Below, in pieces: positions 25,485-33,962 of a DNA stretch of 64,000 nt (the first letter of the stretch is position 1; every line of letters starts with the position of its first letter). The notes under the pieces are model-generated. The model did not search any database. It worked only from the letters and a program-made list of their open reading frames with translations, and was not told the origin of the DNA. The stretch covers positions 496,001 through 560,000 of the forward strand of contig NZ_CP031013.1 in assembly GCF_003711205.1 (NCBI RefSeq), in the 5' to 3' direction. The position numbers and the translations under genes were made by a program. The DNA comes from Polaromonas sp. SP1. GTDB taxonomy: Bacteria; Pseudomonadota; Gammaproteobacteria; Burkholderiales; Burkholderiaceae_C.

Positions 25485-25910
25485 ATGGCTTCCATGTTTG
25501 ACCACTGCCTTTATTTCAATACCACCGCCCTGGCCCGCCTGGTCGACAAAGAGTGGACGCTGGCCTTCAAGCCGTTTGGTGTGACGCCGTCGCAAGGCTT
25601 CATGCTGCGCCTGGTATTGAAGCAACCGGGCATGCCGCAGCACGAGATCGCCGACGAGCTGACGATCTCGCGACCGACCGCCACACGGCTGCTGGACGGC
25701 CTGCAGGCGCTGGGCCTGGTCGAGCGCCGCAGCCTTGAAAGCGACGGCCGGCACTGGGCCGTCTTCCCGACGGCTGAAGCCGAAGCCATGCACACCGCCA
25801 TCAACAAAGCCAGCGGCGACGTCACGCGCCGAATCCAGCAACAAATCGGAAAGGAGAACTTCGATGAGACCGTAGCCCGCGTCAGGAGCGTGTCTTCCGC
25901 CCTGAAATGA
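25485..25910 (+). CDS. MarR family transcriptional regulator
   Basis: This 141-residue protein has the MarR winged-helix layout: GVTPSQGFMLRLVLKQPGMP, then the recognition-helix region ISRPTATRLLDGLQALGLVE (about residues 64-83) and the wing RRSLESDGRHWAVFPT. A possible sensor Cys is near the N terminus (DHCLYF). Either ATG 25485 or 25494 could start it. The same 15-bp motif flanks it on both sides, which suggests it represses itself and the tautomerase gene at 26001. Confidence 0.88.
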   Translation: MASMFDHCLYFNTTALARLVDKEWTLAFKPFGVTPSQGFMLRLVLKQPGMPQHEIADELTISRPTATRLLDGLQALGLVERRSLESDGRHWAVFPTAEAEAMHTAINKASGDVTRRIQQQIGKENFDETVARVRSVSSALK

Positions 25911-25940
25911 ACCACTTTTCATTTGTCCTTTTTTTTACCC

Positions 25941-25964
25941 ATATAGTTGCATAGCTAACTATAT
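25941..25964. promoter_or_regulatory. Putative MarR operator upstream of the tautomerase gene
   Basis: ATATAGTT (25941-25948) and AACTATAT (25957-25964) form a perfect 8-bp inverted repeat around GCATAGCT. The element includes the same TAGTTGCATAGCTAA found before the MarR gene. It lies 36 bases before the tautomerase start. Confidence 0.74.
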
Positions 25965-26000
25965 TTTTCAATATCACCTGTCATTCACTGGAGAAACTTC

Positions 26001-26399
26001 ATGCCTATCCTCAACGTCAAAGTCAGCCAACCCGCCAGCGCCGAGCTGACCCACAACATCGCCGAAACCCTGCTGGAGCTGACCACGCGCATCCTGCGCA
26101 AAAAGCGCGAACTCACCGCGATCGCGATCGACTTCGTGCCGCCCGAGCACTGGATCGTGGGCGGCAGCACGCTGGCCAGCCAGGGCAAGAACAGCTTTTA
26201 TTTCGACATCAAGGTAGTGGACGGCACCAACACCAAAGACGAGAAAGCGCAGTACGTAGCCGAGGCCTTTGCCGCCTTCAGCAAGCTGCTGGGCAATGTG
26301 CACGAAGAAAGTTATATCTATGTGCACGACGTGCGCGCCGAGGCCTACGGCTTTGGCGGCCTGACGCAGGAATACCGCTACATCAAGGCCAAGGCCTGA
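26001..26399 (+). CDS. Tautomerase superfamily protein
   Basis: The 132-residue protein begins MPILNVKVS, so Met removal would expose the catalytic Pro1 typical of the tautomerase/4-oxalocrotonate-tautomerase superfamily. At about 130 residues it is the long form, like MSAD or cis-CaaD/MIF relatives, rather than the 60-residue 4-OT. A repeated beta-alpha-beta arrangement is likely. It follows a MarR regulator and a matching operator, so expression is probably induced by an aromatic or electrophilic compound. The substrate is unknown. Confidence 0.82.
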   Translation: MPILNVKVSQPASAELTHNIAETLLELTTRILRKKRELTAIAIDFVPPEHWIVGGSTLASQGKNSFYFDIKVVDGTNTKDEKAQYVAEAFAAFSKLLGNVHEESYIYVHDVRAEAYGFGGLTQEYRYIKAKA

Positions 26400-26420
26400 G
26401 AACCGGACAGCTCGTTGCGC

Positions 26421-28031
26421 TTACTTCGACCGCAGCGTGCGGCTGAGCAGCGCGACGGGCAGCAGGCCCACCAGCACCAGCGCCAGCGCAGGCAAGGCGG
26501 CCTCCCCGAGGCGCTCGTCGCGCGCGAGCTGGTAGGTGATGACGGCCAGGGTGTCGCTGTTGAAGGGCCGCAGCACCAGCGTGGCGGGCAGCTCTTTCAT
26601 CACATCGACAAACACCAGAAGGCCCGCCGCTGCCACCGAACGCTTGAGCAGCGGCCAGTGCACGCGGCTCAAGATGCCAAAGCCGGGGGTGCCCAGCATG
26701 CGCGCGCTGTCGTCAAAGCTGGCGGGGATGCGCGAGTAGCCGCTTTGCAGGCTTTGCAAGGCCACGGCGCTGAAGCGGACCAGGTAGGCCCAGACCACGC
26801 CAAGGATGGTGGCCGTGACCCAGTAGCCCGCGCTGGTCTGCGGCGCTGCGGCCTGCAGCCAGCCCACGGGCAGCAAAAGGCCGACCACGATCACCGCGCC
26901 GGGCACGGCGTAACCCAGGCCGGCCAGTTGCACGGCCGCGCGGGTCAGCAGGCCAGGCTGGCGGCGCACCGCAAAGGCCAGGCCCACAGCCAGTGCGGTG
27001 GCCAGCAGCGCGCTCAAGCCCGCCAGACCGATGCTGTTGAGTGTCCAGCCGATGAATTTATCCCACAGCAGGTTGTCCCAGTCCAGCACCAGCGGGCGCA
27101 GCATGAAAAGCACCGGCAGCACAAAACCCAGCGCAATCGGCACAGCGCACACCCCCCAAGCCGACACGGCGCGCCAGCCGCGCAGTTGCACGGGGGCGGC
27201 ATCTTGCGCGCCGGCACGGGCGCCACGGCCGGTGGCAAAGCGCATGCGCTTTTGCGCGCTGTGCTCTATCCACAACAGCAGCGCGACGAAAAACAGCAGC
27301 ACGGTGGCCAGCTGCGCGGCGGCGATGCGGTTGTCCATCGACAGCCACGCCTTGTAGATGCCGGCGGTGAAGGTCTGGATGCCGAAGTAGCTGGAAACCC
27401 CGAAGTCGGCCAGCGTTTCCATCAAGGCCAGCGCCACACCGGCCGCCACAGCCGGCCGGGCCAGCGGCAACGCTACGCCGCGGATGCGGCGCGACAGCGG
27501 CGCGCCCAGCAGGCGTGCGGCTTCCATCAAATGCACGGCGCGTTCTGACAAAGCCGTGCGCGCCAGCAAATACACATACGGGTAGAGCGCGACCGTAAAG
27601 ACCAGCACCGCGCCGCCCAGGCTGCGCACTTCGGGCAGCAGCCGGCCCTGCAGGCCGAAGCTGGCGCGCAGCCAGGTTTGCAGCGGGCCGGCGTATTGCA
27701 GGAAGTCGGTGTACGCGTAGGCCAGCACATAAGCCGGCATGGCCAGCGGCAGCAGCAAGGCCCACTCAAACACCCGGCGCCCCGGAAAGTCGAACAAGGT
27801 GACCATGCTGGCGGTGGCCATGCCCACCACGGCCACGCCAAAGGCCACGCACAGACAAAGCAGCAGCGACGTCCGGGTGTAGTCGGGCAGCACGGTTTGC
27901 AGCATCTGCAGCAGGATGGATTGCGCCTCGCTGTTGAACTGCAGCCAGGACAAGGCCACGGCCAGCACCGGCAGCGTCAGCAGCCCGACCAGCAAAAAAA
28001 GCACAACAGGAGGGAAATATCGGCGAAACAT
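26421..28031 (-). CDS. Fe3+-type ABC transporter permease (FbpB/AfuB-like)
   Basis: The roughly 536-residue protein is a duplicated permease with about 12 transmembrane segments. Two EAA loops are visible: EAARLLGAPLSRRIRGVALP in the first half and DSARMLGTPGFGILSRVHWP in the second. This double-length form is typical of ferric-iron (FbpB/SfuB) and related thiamine/spermidine permeases. I chose the ATG at 28031 (MFRRYF); a TTG at 28067 would add 12 residues. It is divergent from the ATPase gene at 28168, with a Fur-like palindrome between them. No binding-protein gene is nearby. Confidence 0.85.
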   Translation of the reverse strand: MFRRYFPPVVLFLLVGLLTLPVLAVALSWLQFNSEAQSILLQMLQTVLPDYTRTSLLLCLCVAFGVAVVGMATASMVTLFDFPGRRVFEWALLLPLAMPAYVLAYAYTDFLQYAGPLQTWLRASFGLQGRLLPEVRSLGGAVLVFTVALYPYVYLLARTALSERAVHLMEAARLLGAPLSRRIRGVALPLARPAVAAGVALALMETLADFGVSSYFGIQTFTAGIYKAWLSMDNRIAAAQLATVLLFFVALLLWIEHSAQKRMRFATGRGARAGAQDAAPVQLRGWRAVSAWGVCAVPIALGFVLPVLFMLRPLVLDWDNLLWDKFIGWTLNSIGLAGLSALLATALAVGLAFAVRRQPGLLTRAAVQLAGLGYAVPGAVIVVGLLLPVGWLQAAAPQTSAGYWVTATILGVVWAYLVRFSAVALQSLQSGYSRIPASFDDSARMLGTPGFGILSRVHWPLLKRSVAAAGLLVFVDVMKELPATLVLRPFNSDTLAVITYQLARDERLGEAALPALALVLVGLLPVALLSRTLRSK

Positions 28032-28132
28032 GGGGCCCCGGAAAGCCTGGGAACAGGTTCTTAACAAAAGGCCTCTCGCGGGAAGGAGCCCTGCCCCCGC
28101 CTGCGTTCGCCATGGTCTTGCAGTCAGTCACT

Positions 28133-28167
28133 GCAAATGAGAATTGTAAGCATCTACAATCATTTGC
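28133..28167. promoter_or_regulatory. Fur-box-like palindrome between permease and ATPase genes
   Basis: GCAAATGAGAATTGTA (28133-28148) faces TACAATCATTTGC (28155-28167). The AAATGAGAATTG half is close to Fur-box half sites (GATAAT/GAGAAT pattern). The element ends at the base before the ATPase ATG, so a bound repressor would cover the start region. Fur control is inferred. Confidence 0.6.
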
Positions 28168-29262
28168 ATGTTTCTGGATATCTCCCAGCTGGGCGTGCAC
28201 TACGCCGGCCGCACCAAGCCCGCCGTGGACGGCGTGTCGTTCAGCCTCCAGGCGGGGGAAATCGGGGTCCTGATCGGGCCGTCGGGCTGCGGCAAAACCA
28301 CCTTGTTGCGTGCGGTTGCCGGCCTGGAACGCGCCAACGGCGGCAGCATCAGGCTGGCGCAGGACGTCGTGAGCAGCGCCGCCCTGCATGTGCCCGCCGA
28401 ATCACGCCGCATCGGCATGGTGTTTCAGGACTACGCGCTGTTTCCGCACCTTGATGCAGCGCACAACGTTGCTTTCGGCCTTACCCATCTGCCGCCCGTT
28501 CAGCGCGACCAGCGCGTCGGCGAAGTGCTGGAACTGGTCGGCCTGGGCAATGTCCACAAGCGCTTTCCGCATGAGCTTTCAGGCGGCCAGCAACAACGTG
28601 TGGCGCTGGCGCGCGCGCTGGCGCCGCAGCCGCGATTGCTGCTGCTGGACGAGCCCTTTTCAAACCTGGACGTAGACCTGCGCGAGCGGCTGGCGCATGA
28701 AGTGCGCGGCATCCTGAAGGCAGCCGGCGCGACGGCGCTGTTTGTCACGCACGACCAGCTGGAGGCCTTTGCCATCGGCGACCGCATCGGCGTGATGCAC
28801 CAGGGCCGGCTGCACCAATGGGACGAGGCCTACGCGCTCTATCACCGCCCCGCCACGCGTTTTGTGGCCGACTTCATCGGCCATGGCGTGTTTATGCCCG
28901 CGCATATCGAGCAGCATGGCGCCGATGTGGTGGTGCACACCGCGCTGGGTGACCTGACCGACATGCTTGAATGCCCCCTGCCGGGCGCGTATGCCGGCGG
29001 CCTGTGCGATGTGCTGCTGCGCGCCGATGACATCGTGCATGACGACAACGCACCGGTCAAAGCGCAAATCGTGCGCAAGGCGTTCCGCGGCTCGGAGTTT
29101 TTGTACACCCTCAAGCTGAAGACGGGCGAGACGGTGATGGCGCACGTGCCTTCGCACCACAACCACGCGCTGGGCGAATGGATAGGGATTCGCGCCGAGG
29201 TCGACCATGTGGTGACTTTTCCGCGTGAAGCCGGCGCGGCAGAAGCTACGGCGCCGGCCTGA
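28168..29262 (+). CDS. Fe3+-type ABC transporter ATP-binding protein (FbpC-like)
   Basis: The 364-residue ATPase has Walker A GPSGCGKTT near residue 36, MVFQDYALFPHLD, signature LSGGQQQRVALARAL, Walker B LLLLDEPFSNLD and VTHDQLEAFAIGDRIGVMHQ. A C-terminal regulatory domain of about 120 residues (TOBE-like) follows, as in FbpC/PotA ATPases. The ATG at 28168 has no Shine-Dalgarno and directly abuts the Fur-like palindrome, so the mRNA may be leaderless or the start may lie elsewhere. It probably pairs with the divergent permease at 26421. Confidence 0.88.
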   Translation: MFLDISQLGVHYAGRTKPAVDGVSFSLQAGEIGVLIGPSGCGKTTLLRAVAGLERANGGSIRLAQDVVSSAALHVPAESRRIGMVFQDYALFPHLDAAHNVAFGLTHLPPVQRDQRVGEVLELVGLGNVHKRFPHELSGGQQQRVALARALAPQPRLLLLDEPFSNLDVDLRERLAHEVRGILKAAGATALFVTHDQLEAFAIGDRIGVMHQGRLHQWDEAYALYHRPATRFVADFIGHGVFMPAHIEQHGADVVVHTALGDLTDMLECPLPGAYAGGLCDVLLRADDIVHDDNAPVKAQIVRKAFRGSEFLYTLKLKTGETVMAHVPSHHNHALGEWIGIRAEVDHVVTFPREAGAAEATAPA

Positions 29263-29266
29263 GCTT

Positions 29267-30019
29267 TCAGCGGCTTGAGCCCTGCGTCTGCCTCAGGCGC
29301 TCAATGTCTTCCCGCAGGGTTCCTGCCCACGCCCGCCGTGTCTGGCCTTGCGGCGCCTGCGCCTCACCAAAGGTGACAACCGCCTTGAGCGGCGGCGCCG
29401 TCAGGGTGCGCCAGATCGAACCGACCAGCGTCTCATCGTCCACATAGCTGGGCGCAAAACTGGTCTCACCGCTGGCGGCGTCAATAAACTTCAACGCCAC
29501 CGGCTGCACCGGCACTGACGCCTCGATGGCGGCCTGGATGAGGTTGGCGTGAAAGTGTTTGAGGGTGATGCCATCACCCGTGGTGCCTTCGGGAAACACG
29601 GCCAGGATGTCGCCCGCGCGCAGGCTGTCCGCCATTTGCGTGACGACGCGATGGGCGTCGCGCCGCGACTCGCGCTCGATATACAGCGTGCCGGCGCCGT
29701 CGGCCAGCGTTCGCACAAAAGGCCAGCTCCTCACGTCGGCCTTGGAGACAAAACGGCAATGGCGCGCCGCATGCATCACCAGGATGTCGAGCCACGAAAT
29801 ATGGTTGGCCACCAGCAGCACCGGGCCGGCGACGGGGCGCGTGCCCCTGACCACCAGCTCAATGCCGACGATGCGCAGCATGGCCTCGGCCCACACCTGC
29901 ACGCGCGCCTCCTGCTCGGCCTGCGGCAGCTTGGGGAACAGCGTCCTGATGGTCCAGAAGCCCTGCACGGCGTGCACGACCGCACGCAGCAAGGTCCAGC
30001 AAAAACGAAGCCACCTCAT
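29267..30019 (-). CDS. plsC: 1-acyl-sn-glycerol-3-phosphate acyltransferase (PlsC-like)
   Basis: This 250-residue membrane-associated acyltransferase makes phosphatidic acid from lysophosphatidic acid. It has the HX4D catalytic motif NHISWLD at about residues 73-79, and the glycerol-phosphate binding motif FPEGTTGDG at about 142-150. An N-terminal hydrophobic segment anchors it. It lies 15 bases after the pyrC' stop and is probably the last gene of that operon. It could be a paralogue with other acyl specificity. Confidence 0.85.
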   Translation of the reverse strand: MRWLRFCWTLLRAVVHAVQGFWTIRTLFPKLPQAEQEARVQVWAEAMLRIVGIELVVRGTRPVAGPVLLVANHISWLDILVMHAARHCRFVSKADVRSWPFVRTLADGAGTLYIERESRRDAHRVVTQMADSLRAGDILAVFPEGTTGDGITLKHFHANLIQAAIEASVPVQPVALKFIDAASGETSFAPSYVDDETLVGSIWRTLTAPPLKAVVTFGEAQAPQGQTRRAWAGTLREDIERLRQTQGSSR

Positions 30020-30034
30020 GGGAGAACGGACACG

Positions 30035-31342
30035 TCAGTGCGAAGCTTCAGGGGCTTCATAGGCAAGTTGCCCGCCCACGATGGTCCAGCGCACGCGGGC
30101 CGGCATCTGGTGGCCGGAGAACGGCGTGTGCTTGCCCTGGCTGCGCAAGGCGGCGGGCTCGACCGTCCACTCACCGGCCGGGTCAAACACGCAGATATCG
30201 GCCACACCGCCCTTGACGAGCTGGCCCGCGCTGGCTTGCAAGGTTCCGAGCGCGTTACCCAGCACCCGAGCTGGTTCGCTGGTGAGCACGGCCAGCGCAC
30301 GCTGCAAACCGGCTTCACTGTCAGCGCCCCATTTGCAGGCCAGGCCCAGCAGCAACTCAAGCCCCGTGGCGCCTGGCTCAGCCTCGGCAAAAGGCAAGGT
30401 CTTGGCGTCTTCGTCGACAGGCGTATGGTCTGAGACCAAGGCGTCGATGGTGCCGTCGGCCAGGCCCTGGCGGATGGCGTCGCGGTCGCGCTGCTGGCGC
30501 AGCGGCGGGTCCAGCCGCATGCGGCTGTCGAAGTAGCCGATGTCAACGTCGGTCAGGTGCAGGCTGTTGATGCTGACATCGCAGGTCACGGCCAGGCCCT
30601 CGGCCTTGGCCTTGGCGACCAGCGCCACGCCCGCGGCGCTGCTGATGCGGCACAGGTGCACGCGCGCGCCCGTGGCCCGCACCAGTTCGAAGATGGTGTG
30701 CAGTGCGATGGTTTCGGCGGCGACGGAGACGCCGCTCAAACCCAGGCGTGTGGCCAGCGCGCCGCTGGCGGCGACGCCGCTGCCCAGGTACATCTCTTGC
30801 GGGCGCAGCCAGACGGTGTAGCCGAAGGTGGAGGCGTATTGCAGGGCGCGCATCATGACCTGCGTATTGGCCAGCGGCACCTCAGCCTGGCTGAAGCCCA
30901 CGCAACCCGATTCCGTCAATTCAACCATCTCGGTCAGCGTCTCGCCCTTGAGCGCACGTGTGAGTGCCCCCAGCGGGAACACACGCGACTGGTGCAGCTT
31001 TTCAGCGCGGAACTTGAGCATCTCGACCAGGCCGGGCTCGTCGAGCACCGGGTCGGTGTCGGGCGGGCAGACCAGGCTGGTCACGCCGCCGGCAACAGCT
31101 GCTGCGAGTTCGCTTTCGAGCATGCCCTCATGTTCATGGCCGGGCTCCCGCAGGCGGGCGGACAAGTCGATCAGGCCAGGCGCGACGATGCAGCCGGTGG
31201 CATCCATCGTTTTGTTGGGTGCGAAATCGGCGGGGGTACTTTTGAGCGAGACGATGCGGCCCGCGGCAATCGCCACATCACAGACTTCGTCGAATTTGGA
31301 GGCGGGGTCAATGACGCGGCCGTTTTTGATGAGTATCTTCAT
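30035..31342 (-). CDS. pyrX: Dihydroorotase-like non-catalytic subunit PyrC' (PyrX)
   Basis: The 435-residue protein has the class I dihydroorotase/amidohydrolase fold, but the metal-binding HxH has become Ser61-x-Arg63 in [13 protein letters not shown]. Other ligands are partly lost too (HLCRISS). This is the hallmark of PyrC', which in Pseudomonas has no dihydroorotase activity but is needed to assemble active aspartate transcarbamoylase with PyrB. It overlaps pyrB by ATGA (31339-31342), as in that system. A catalytic pyrC should be encoded elsewhere. Confidence 0.86.
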   Translation of the reverse strand: MKILIKNGRVIDPASKFDEVCDVAIAAGRIVSLKSTPADFAPNKTMDATGCIVAPGLIDLSARLREPGHEHEGMLESELAAAVAGGVTSLVCPPDTDPVLDEPGLVEMLKFRAEKLHQSRVFPLGALTRALKGETLTEMVELTESGCVGFSQAEVPLANTQVMMRALQYASTFGYTVWLRPQEMYLGSGVAASGALATRLGLSGVSVAAETIALHTIFELVRATGARVHLCRISSAAGVALVAKAKAEGLAVTCDVSINSLHLTDVDIGYFDSRMRLDPPLRQQRDRDAIRQGLADGTIDALVSDHTPVDEDAKTLPFAEAEPGATGLELLLGLACKWGADSEAGLQRALAVLTSEPARVLGNALGTLQASAGQLVKGGVADICVFDPAGEWTVEPAALRSQGKHTPFSGHQMPARVRWTIVGGQLAYEAPEASH

Positions 31343-32301
31343 GCTTCGTTTCCTGCAACTATGCTCATGACCGCCATGCGGACCGCGATGCCGAAAGTCA
31401 CTTGCGGCAGGATCACGCTCTGCGTGCCGTCGACCACGGCGGAGTCAATTTCAACCCCGCGGTTGATGGGCCCGGGGTGCATGACGATGGCGTCGGGTTT
31501 GGCCAGTTGCAGCTTTTCTGTGGTGAGGCCGAAGCTCTTGAAGAACTCCTGGCTGCTGGGCAGCAGCGCGCCGGACATGCGTTCGTTCTGCAGCCTGAGC
31601 ATGATGATCACGTCGGCGCCCTTGATGCCTTCTTCGAGCGTGTTGCAGACGCGCACGCCCATCTGCGCCATGTCGGCGGGCACCAGCGTCTTGGGGCCGA
31701 CCACGCGCACTTCGGGGCAGCCCAGCGTGGTGAGCGCATGGATGTCGGAGCGCGCCACGCGGGAGTGCAGCACGTCGCCGACGATGGCAACAGTGAGTTT
31801 GCTGAAGTCTTTCTTGTAGTGCCGGATGGTGTACATGTCGAGCAGTCCTTGCGTGGGATGCGCATGGCGGCCGTCGCCGGCGTTGATGACATGCACGTGG
31901 GGCGCGACGTGTTGGGCGATCAGGTAGGGCGCGCCCGATTCGCTGTGGCGCACGACGAAGAGGTCGGCGGCCATGGCGCTCAGGTTGGCGATGGTGTCGA
32001 GCAGCGACTCGCCCTTGGAGGCAGACGAGCGCGCGATGTCCAGGTTGATGACATCGGCCGAGAGCCGCGTGGCGGCGATCTCGAAGGTGGTGCGGGTGCG
32101 GGTGGAGTTTTCAAAGAAGAGGTTGAAGACGCTCTTGCCGCGCAGCAGCGGGACTTTTTTGACTTCGCGGTTGTTGACGCTGACGAAGTTGGCGGCGGTG
32201 TCGAGGATCTGCGTCAGCGTGGCCTTGGGCAGGCCTTCAATCGACAGCAGGTGGATCAGCTCGCCGTTTTTGTTGAGTTGCGGATTTCGTCGGTACAGCA
32301 T
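31339..32301 (-). CDS. pyrB: Aspartate carbamoyltransferase catalytic subunit PyrB
   Basis: Forms carbamoyl aspartate from carbamoyl phosphate and aspartate, the committed step of pyrimidine synthesis. The 320-residue protein has the carbamoyl-phosphate loop [13 protein letters not shown] near residue 55, [12 protein letters not shown], and [13 protein letters not shown] near the C terminus. The ATG at 32301 has AAGGAG upstream; an upstream extension overlapping pyrR is not supported. It probably forms the dodecameric class A enzyme with PyrC'. Confidence 0.96.
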   Translation of the reverse strand: MLYRRNPQLNKNGELIHLLSIEGLPKATLTQILDTAANFVSVNNREVKKVPLLRGKSVFNLFFENSTRTRTTFEIAATRLSADVINLDIARSSASKGESLLDTIANLSAMAADLFVVRHSESGAPYLIAQHVAPHVHVINAGDGRHAHPTQGLLDMYTIRHYKKDFSKLTVAIVGDVLHSRVARSDIHALTTLGCPEVRVVGPKTLVPADMAQMGVRVCNTLEEGIKGADVIIMLRLQNERMSGALLPSSQEFFKSFGLTTEKLQLAKPDAIVMHPGPINRGVEIDSAVVDGTQSVILPQVTFGIAVRMAVMSIVAGNEA

Positions 32302-32353
32302 GTGATGGACTCCTTGGGGTCTCTTGGTTTTTTGATGTGGCCTGAAGCTGCAC

Positions 32354-32857
32354 TCAGCCCTGGACCTGGAAGCTGAACTTGCCGTCTTCCGCACGGGCCA
32401 ACTCAAGCGATTGGGAGGCGGGCAAGGCCACGCGCGCCACGGCCAGGTCGGGCTGCACGGGCAGCTCGCGCCCGCCCCGGTCGACCAGCACGACCAGCTT
32501 GACGCTGGCGGGCCGGCCGTAGTCGAACAGTTCGTTGAGCACCGCGCGGATGGTGCGCCCCGTGTAGAGCACGTCGTCGACCACCACCAGGTGCGCGCCG
32601 TTCACGTCAAAGGGCAGAAGGGTCTGGCCGCTGGAGGAAAGGCCGCGCTGGGAGAAATCGTCGCGGTGCATGGAGGACGACAGCACGCCGGCCTCGCCCT
32701 CCAGGCCCAGGTCTTTTTGCAGGCGCTGCGCCAGCCAGGCGCCGCCAGAGGCCACACCGACCAGCCTGGGCGGCAGGGGATACGACGCCAGTTGCTGGCG
32801 CATGCCGCGCAGCAGGTCGCTGTACAGCGCCTCGGCGTCCAGGGTCAGACTGCTCAT
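32354..32857 (-). CDS. pyrR: PyrR-like phosphoribosyltransferase / pyrimidine regulatory protein
   Basis: The 167-residue type I phosphoribosyltransferase has the PRPP-binding motif [15 protein letters not shown] around residues 90-104 and SSSMHRDDF upstream. PyrR proteins are uracil phosphoribosyltransferases; in Gram-positives they also control pyr mRNA attenuation. In proteobacteria the regulatory role is less certain. It precedes pyrB by 52 bases and overlaps ruvX by ATGA, which places it in the yqgE-ruvX-pyrR-pyrB-pyrC' operon. Confidence 0.92.
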   Translation of the reverse strand: MSSLTLDAEALYSDLLRGMRQQLASYPLPPRLVGVASGGAWLAQRLQKDLGLEGEAGVLSSSMHRDDFSQRGLSSSGQTLLPFDVNGAHLVVVDDVLYTGRTIRAVLNELFDYGRPASVKLVVLVDRGGRELPVQPDLAVARVALPASQSLELARAEDGKFSFQVQG

Positions 32858-33279
32858 GATGGGAAACTCCTTAAAAACTGCTCGAGGATGATGCAGGCCG
32901 AAGCCGCGTCGGCGTCGGCTGCGCCGCCGGCGAGGGCCTCGGTGGTGCTGTAGCGCTCGTCCACCTCAAAGACCTGGAGGCCGAAGCGACTGCGAAGCTG
33001 GCGGGCGAACTTCTGCGCCCGGGCGGTATTGTCGTGGCTGGCGCCGTCGGGGTGAAAGGGAACGCCGACGACGAGCGCGTCAGGCTGCCACTCCTTGATG
33101 CGCGCCTCGACGGCTTTGAGCCGGGCGTCGCTACCTTCGGCGGCGATGGTGGGCTGGGGGGTGGCGGTGCGGGTGAGCACGTTGCCGGTGGCAACGCCGG
33201 TGCGCTTGAGACCGAAGTCAAAAGCAAGAAAGGTGTGGAGGGCGGCGGCCCGAGGAGATGGCATGGCCGTGAGGCTCAT
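32854..33279 (-). CDS. ruvX: Holliday junction resolvase-like / 16S rRNA processing protein YqgF
   Basis: This 141-residue RNase-H-fold protein has FLAFDFGLKRTGVATGN (first catalytic Asp), LVVGVPFHPDG, and VDERYSTTEA near residue 110. YqgF is proposed to act in 16S rRNA 5'-end maturation and was earlier predicted to be a Holliday junction resolvase. Both ends overlap neighbours by ATGA quartets (pyrR downstream, yqgE upstream). Confidence 0.93.
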   Translation of the reverse strand: MSLTAMPSPRAAALHTFLAFDFGLKRTGVATGNVLTRTATPQPTIAAEGSDARLKAVEARIKEWQPDALVVGVPFHPDGASHDNTARAQKFARQLRSRFGLQVFEVDERYSTTEALAGGAADADAASACIILEQFLRSFPS

Positions 33280-33863
33280 GCGTGGCCGGCCTCGGGCGAG
33301 AGCATCCAGCTTTGCAGGCCCAGCAGCATGAGGGCCTTGTCATAGCGTTGCTCGACCGGCGTGTCGAAGATCACGCCCAGGTCGGCGGCGACGGTGAGCC
33401 AGCTGTTGTCGGAGATTTCGGATTCCAGCTGGCCCTCGCCCCAGGCGGAGTAACCGAGCGAGACAAACACCTTGCGCGGGCCGGCGCCGGTCGACAGCGC
33501 TTCAAGCACGTCTTTGGAGGTCGTCATCTCCAGCCCACCGGGGATCGTCATGGTCGAGGCATAAACGGATTCGTTGCCGGGCATCATGGATTCGTGGAGC
33601 ACAAAACCCCGCTCTGTCTGCACCGGGCCGCCCTGGAACACCGGCGCCTGGGTCAGGTCGTCGCGGCGCAGTGGCAGCTCGACCTTGTCGAACAGATTTT
33701 TGAGGTTGATATCGCTTGGCTTGTTGATGATCAGGCCCAGGGCGCCCCTGTCACTGTGTTCGCACATATAGACCACACTTTTGGCAAAAGCTTCGTCGTC
33801 CATCCCGGGCATGGCGATGAGGAAGTGATGCGTGAGGTTGATCGATGCGGAATCCGTGGCCAT
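33276..33863 (-). CDS. YqgE/AlgH family protein
   Basis: The 195-residue cytosolic protein has the UPF0301 signatures HHFLIAMPGMDDEAFAKSVV near the N terminus, LGLIINKPSD, and FQGGPVQTERGFVLH. The family is called AlgH from Pseudomonas alginate genetics, but its molecular function is unknown. It is first in the leftward ruvX-pyrR-pyrB operon and is divergent from the photolyase gene 99 bases away. Confidence 0.95.
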   Translation of the reverse strand: MATDSASINLTHHFLIAMPGMDDEAFAKSVVYMCEHSDRGALGLIINKPSDINLKNLFDKVELPLRRDDLTQAPVFQGGPVQTERGFVLHESMMPGNESVYASTMTIPGGLEMTTSKDVLEALSTGAGPRKVFVSLGYSAWGEGQLESEISDNSWLTVAADLGVIFDTPVEQRYDKALMLLGLQSWMLSPEAGHA

Positions 33864-33962
33864 GCGGGGATTTTACGCCGGACGGGCCGGCGCGGGGCGT
33901 TTGCCTTTCCCCGAACCTTCCCCGAAAGCGGCCGGCGGGCGGCTTTTCGTTACCATGGGGCG

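Noticed and set aside
33282..33962. In-frame upstream extension of the photolyase gene
   Set aside because: It is antisense to yqgE, and photolyase homology starts at the ATG 33963.
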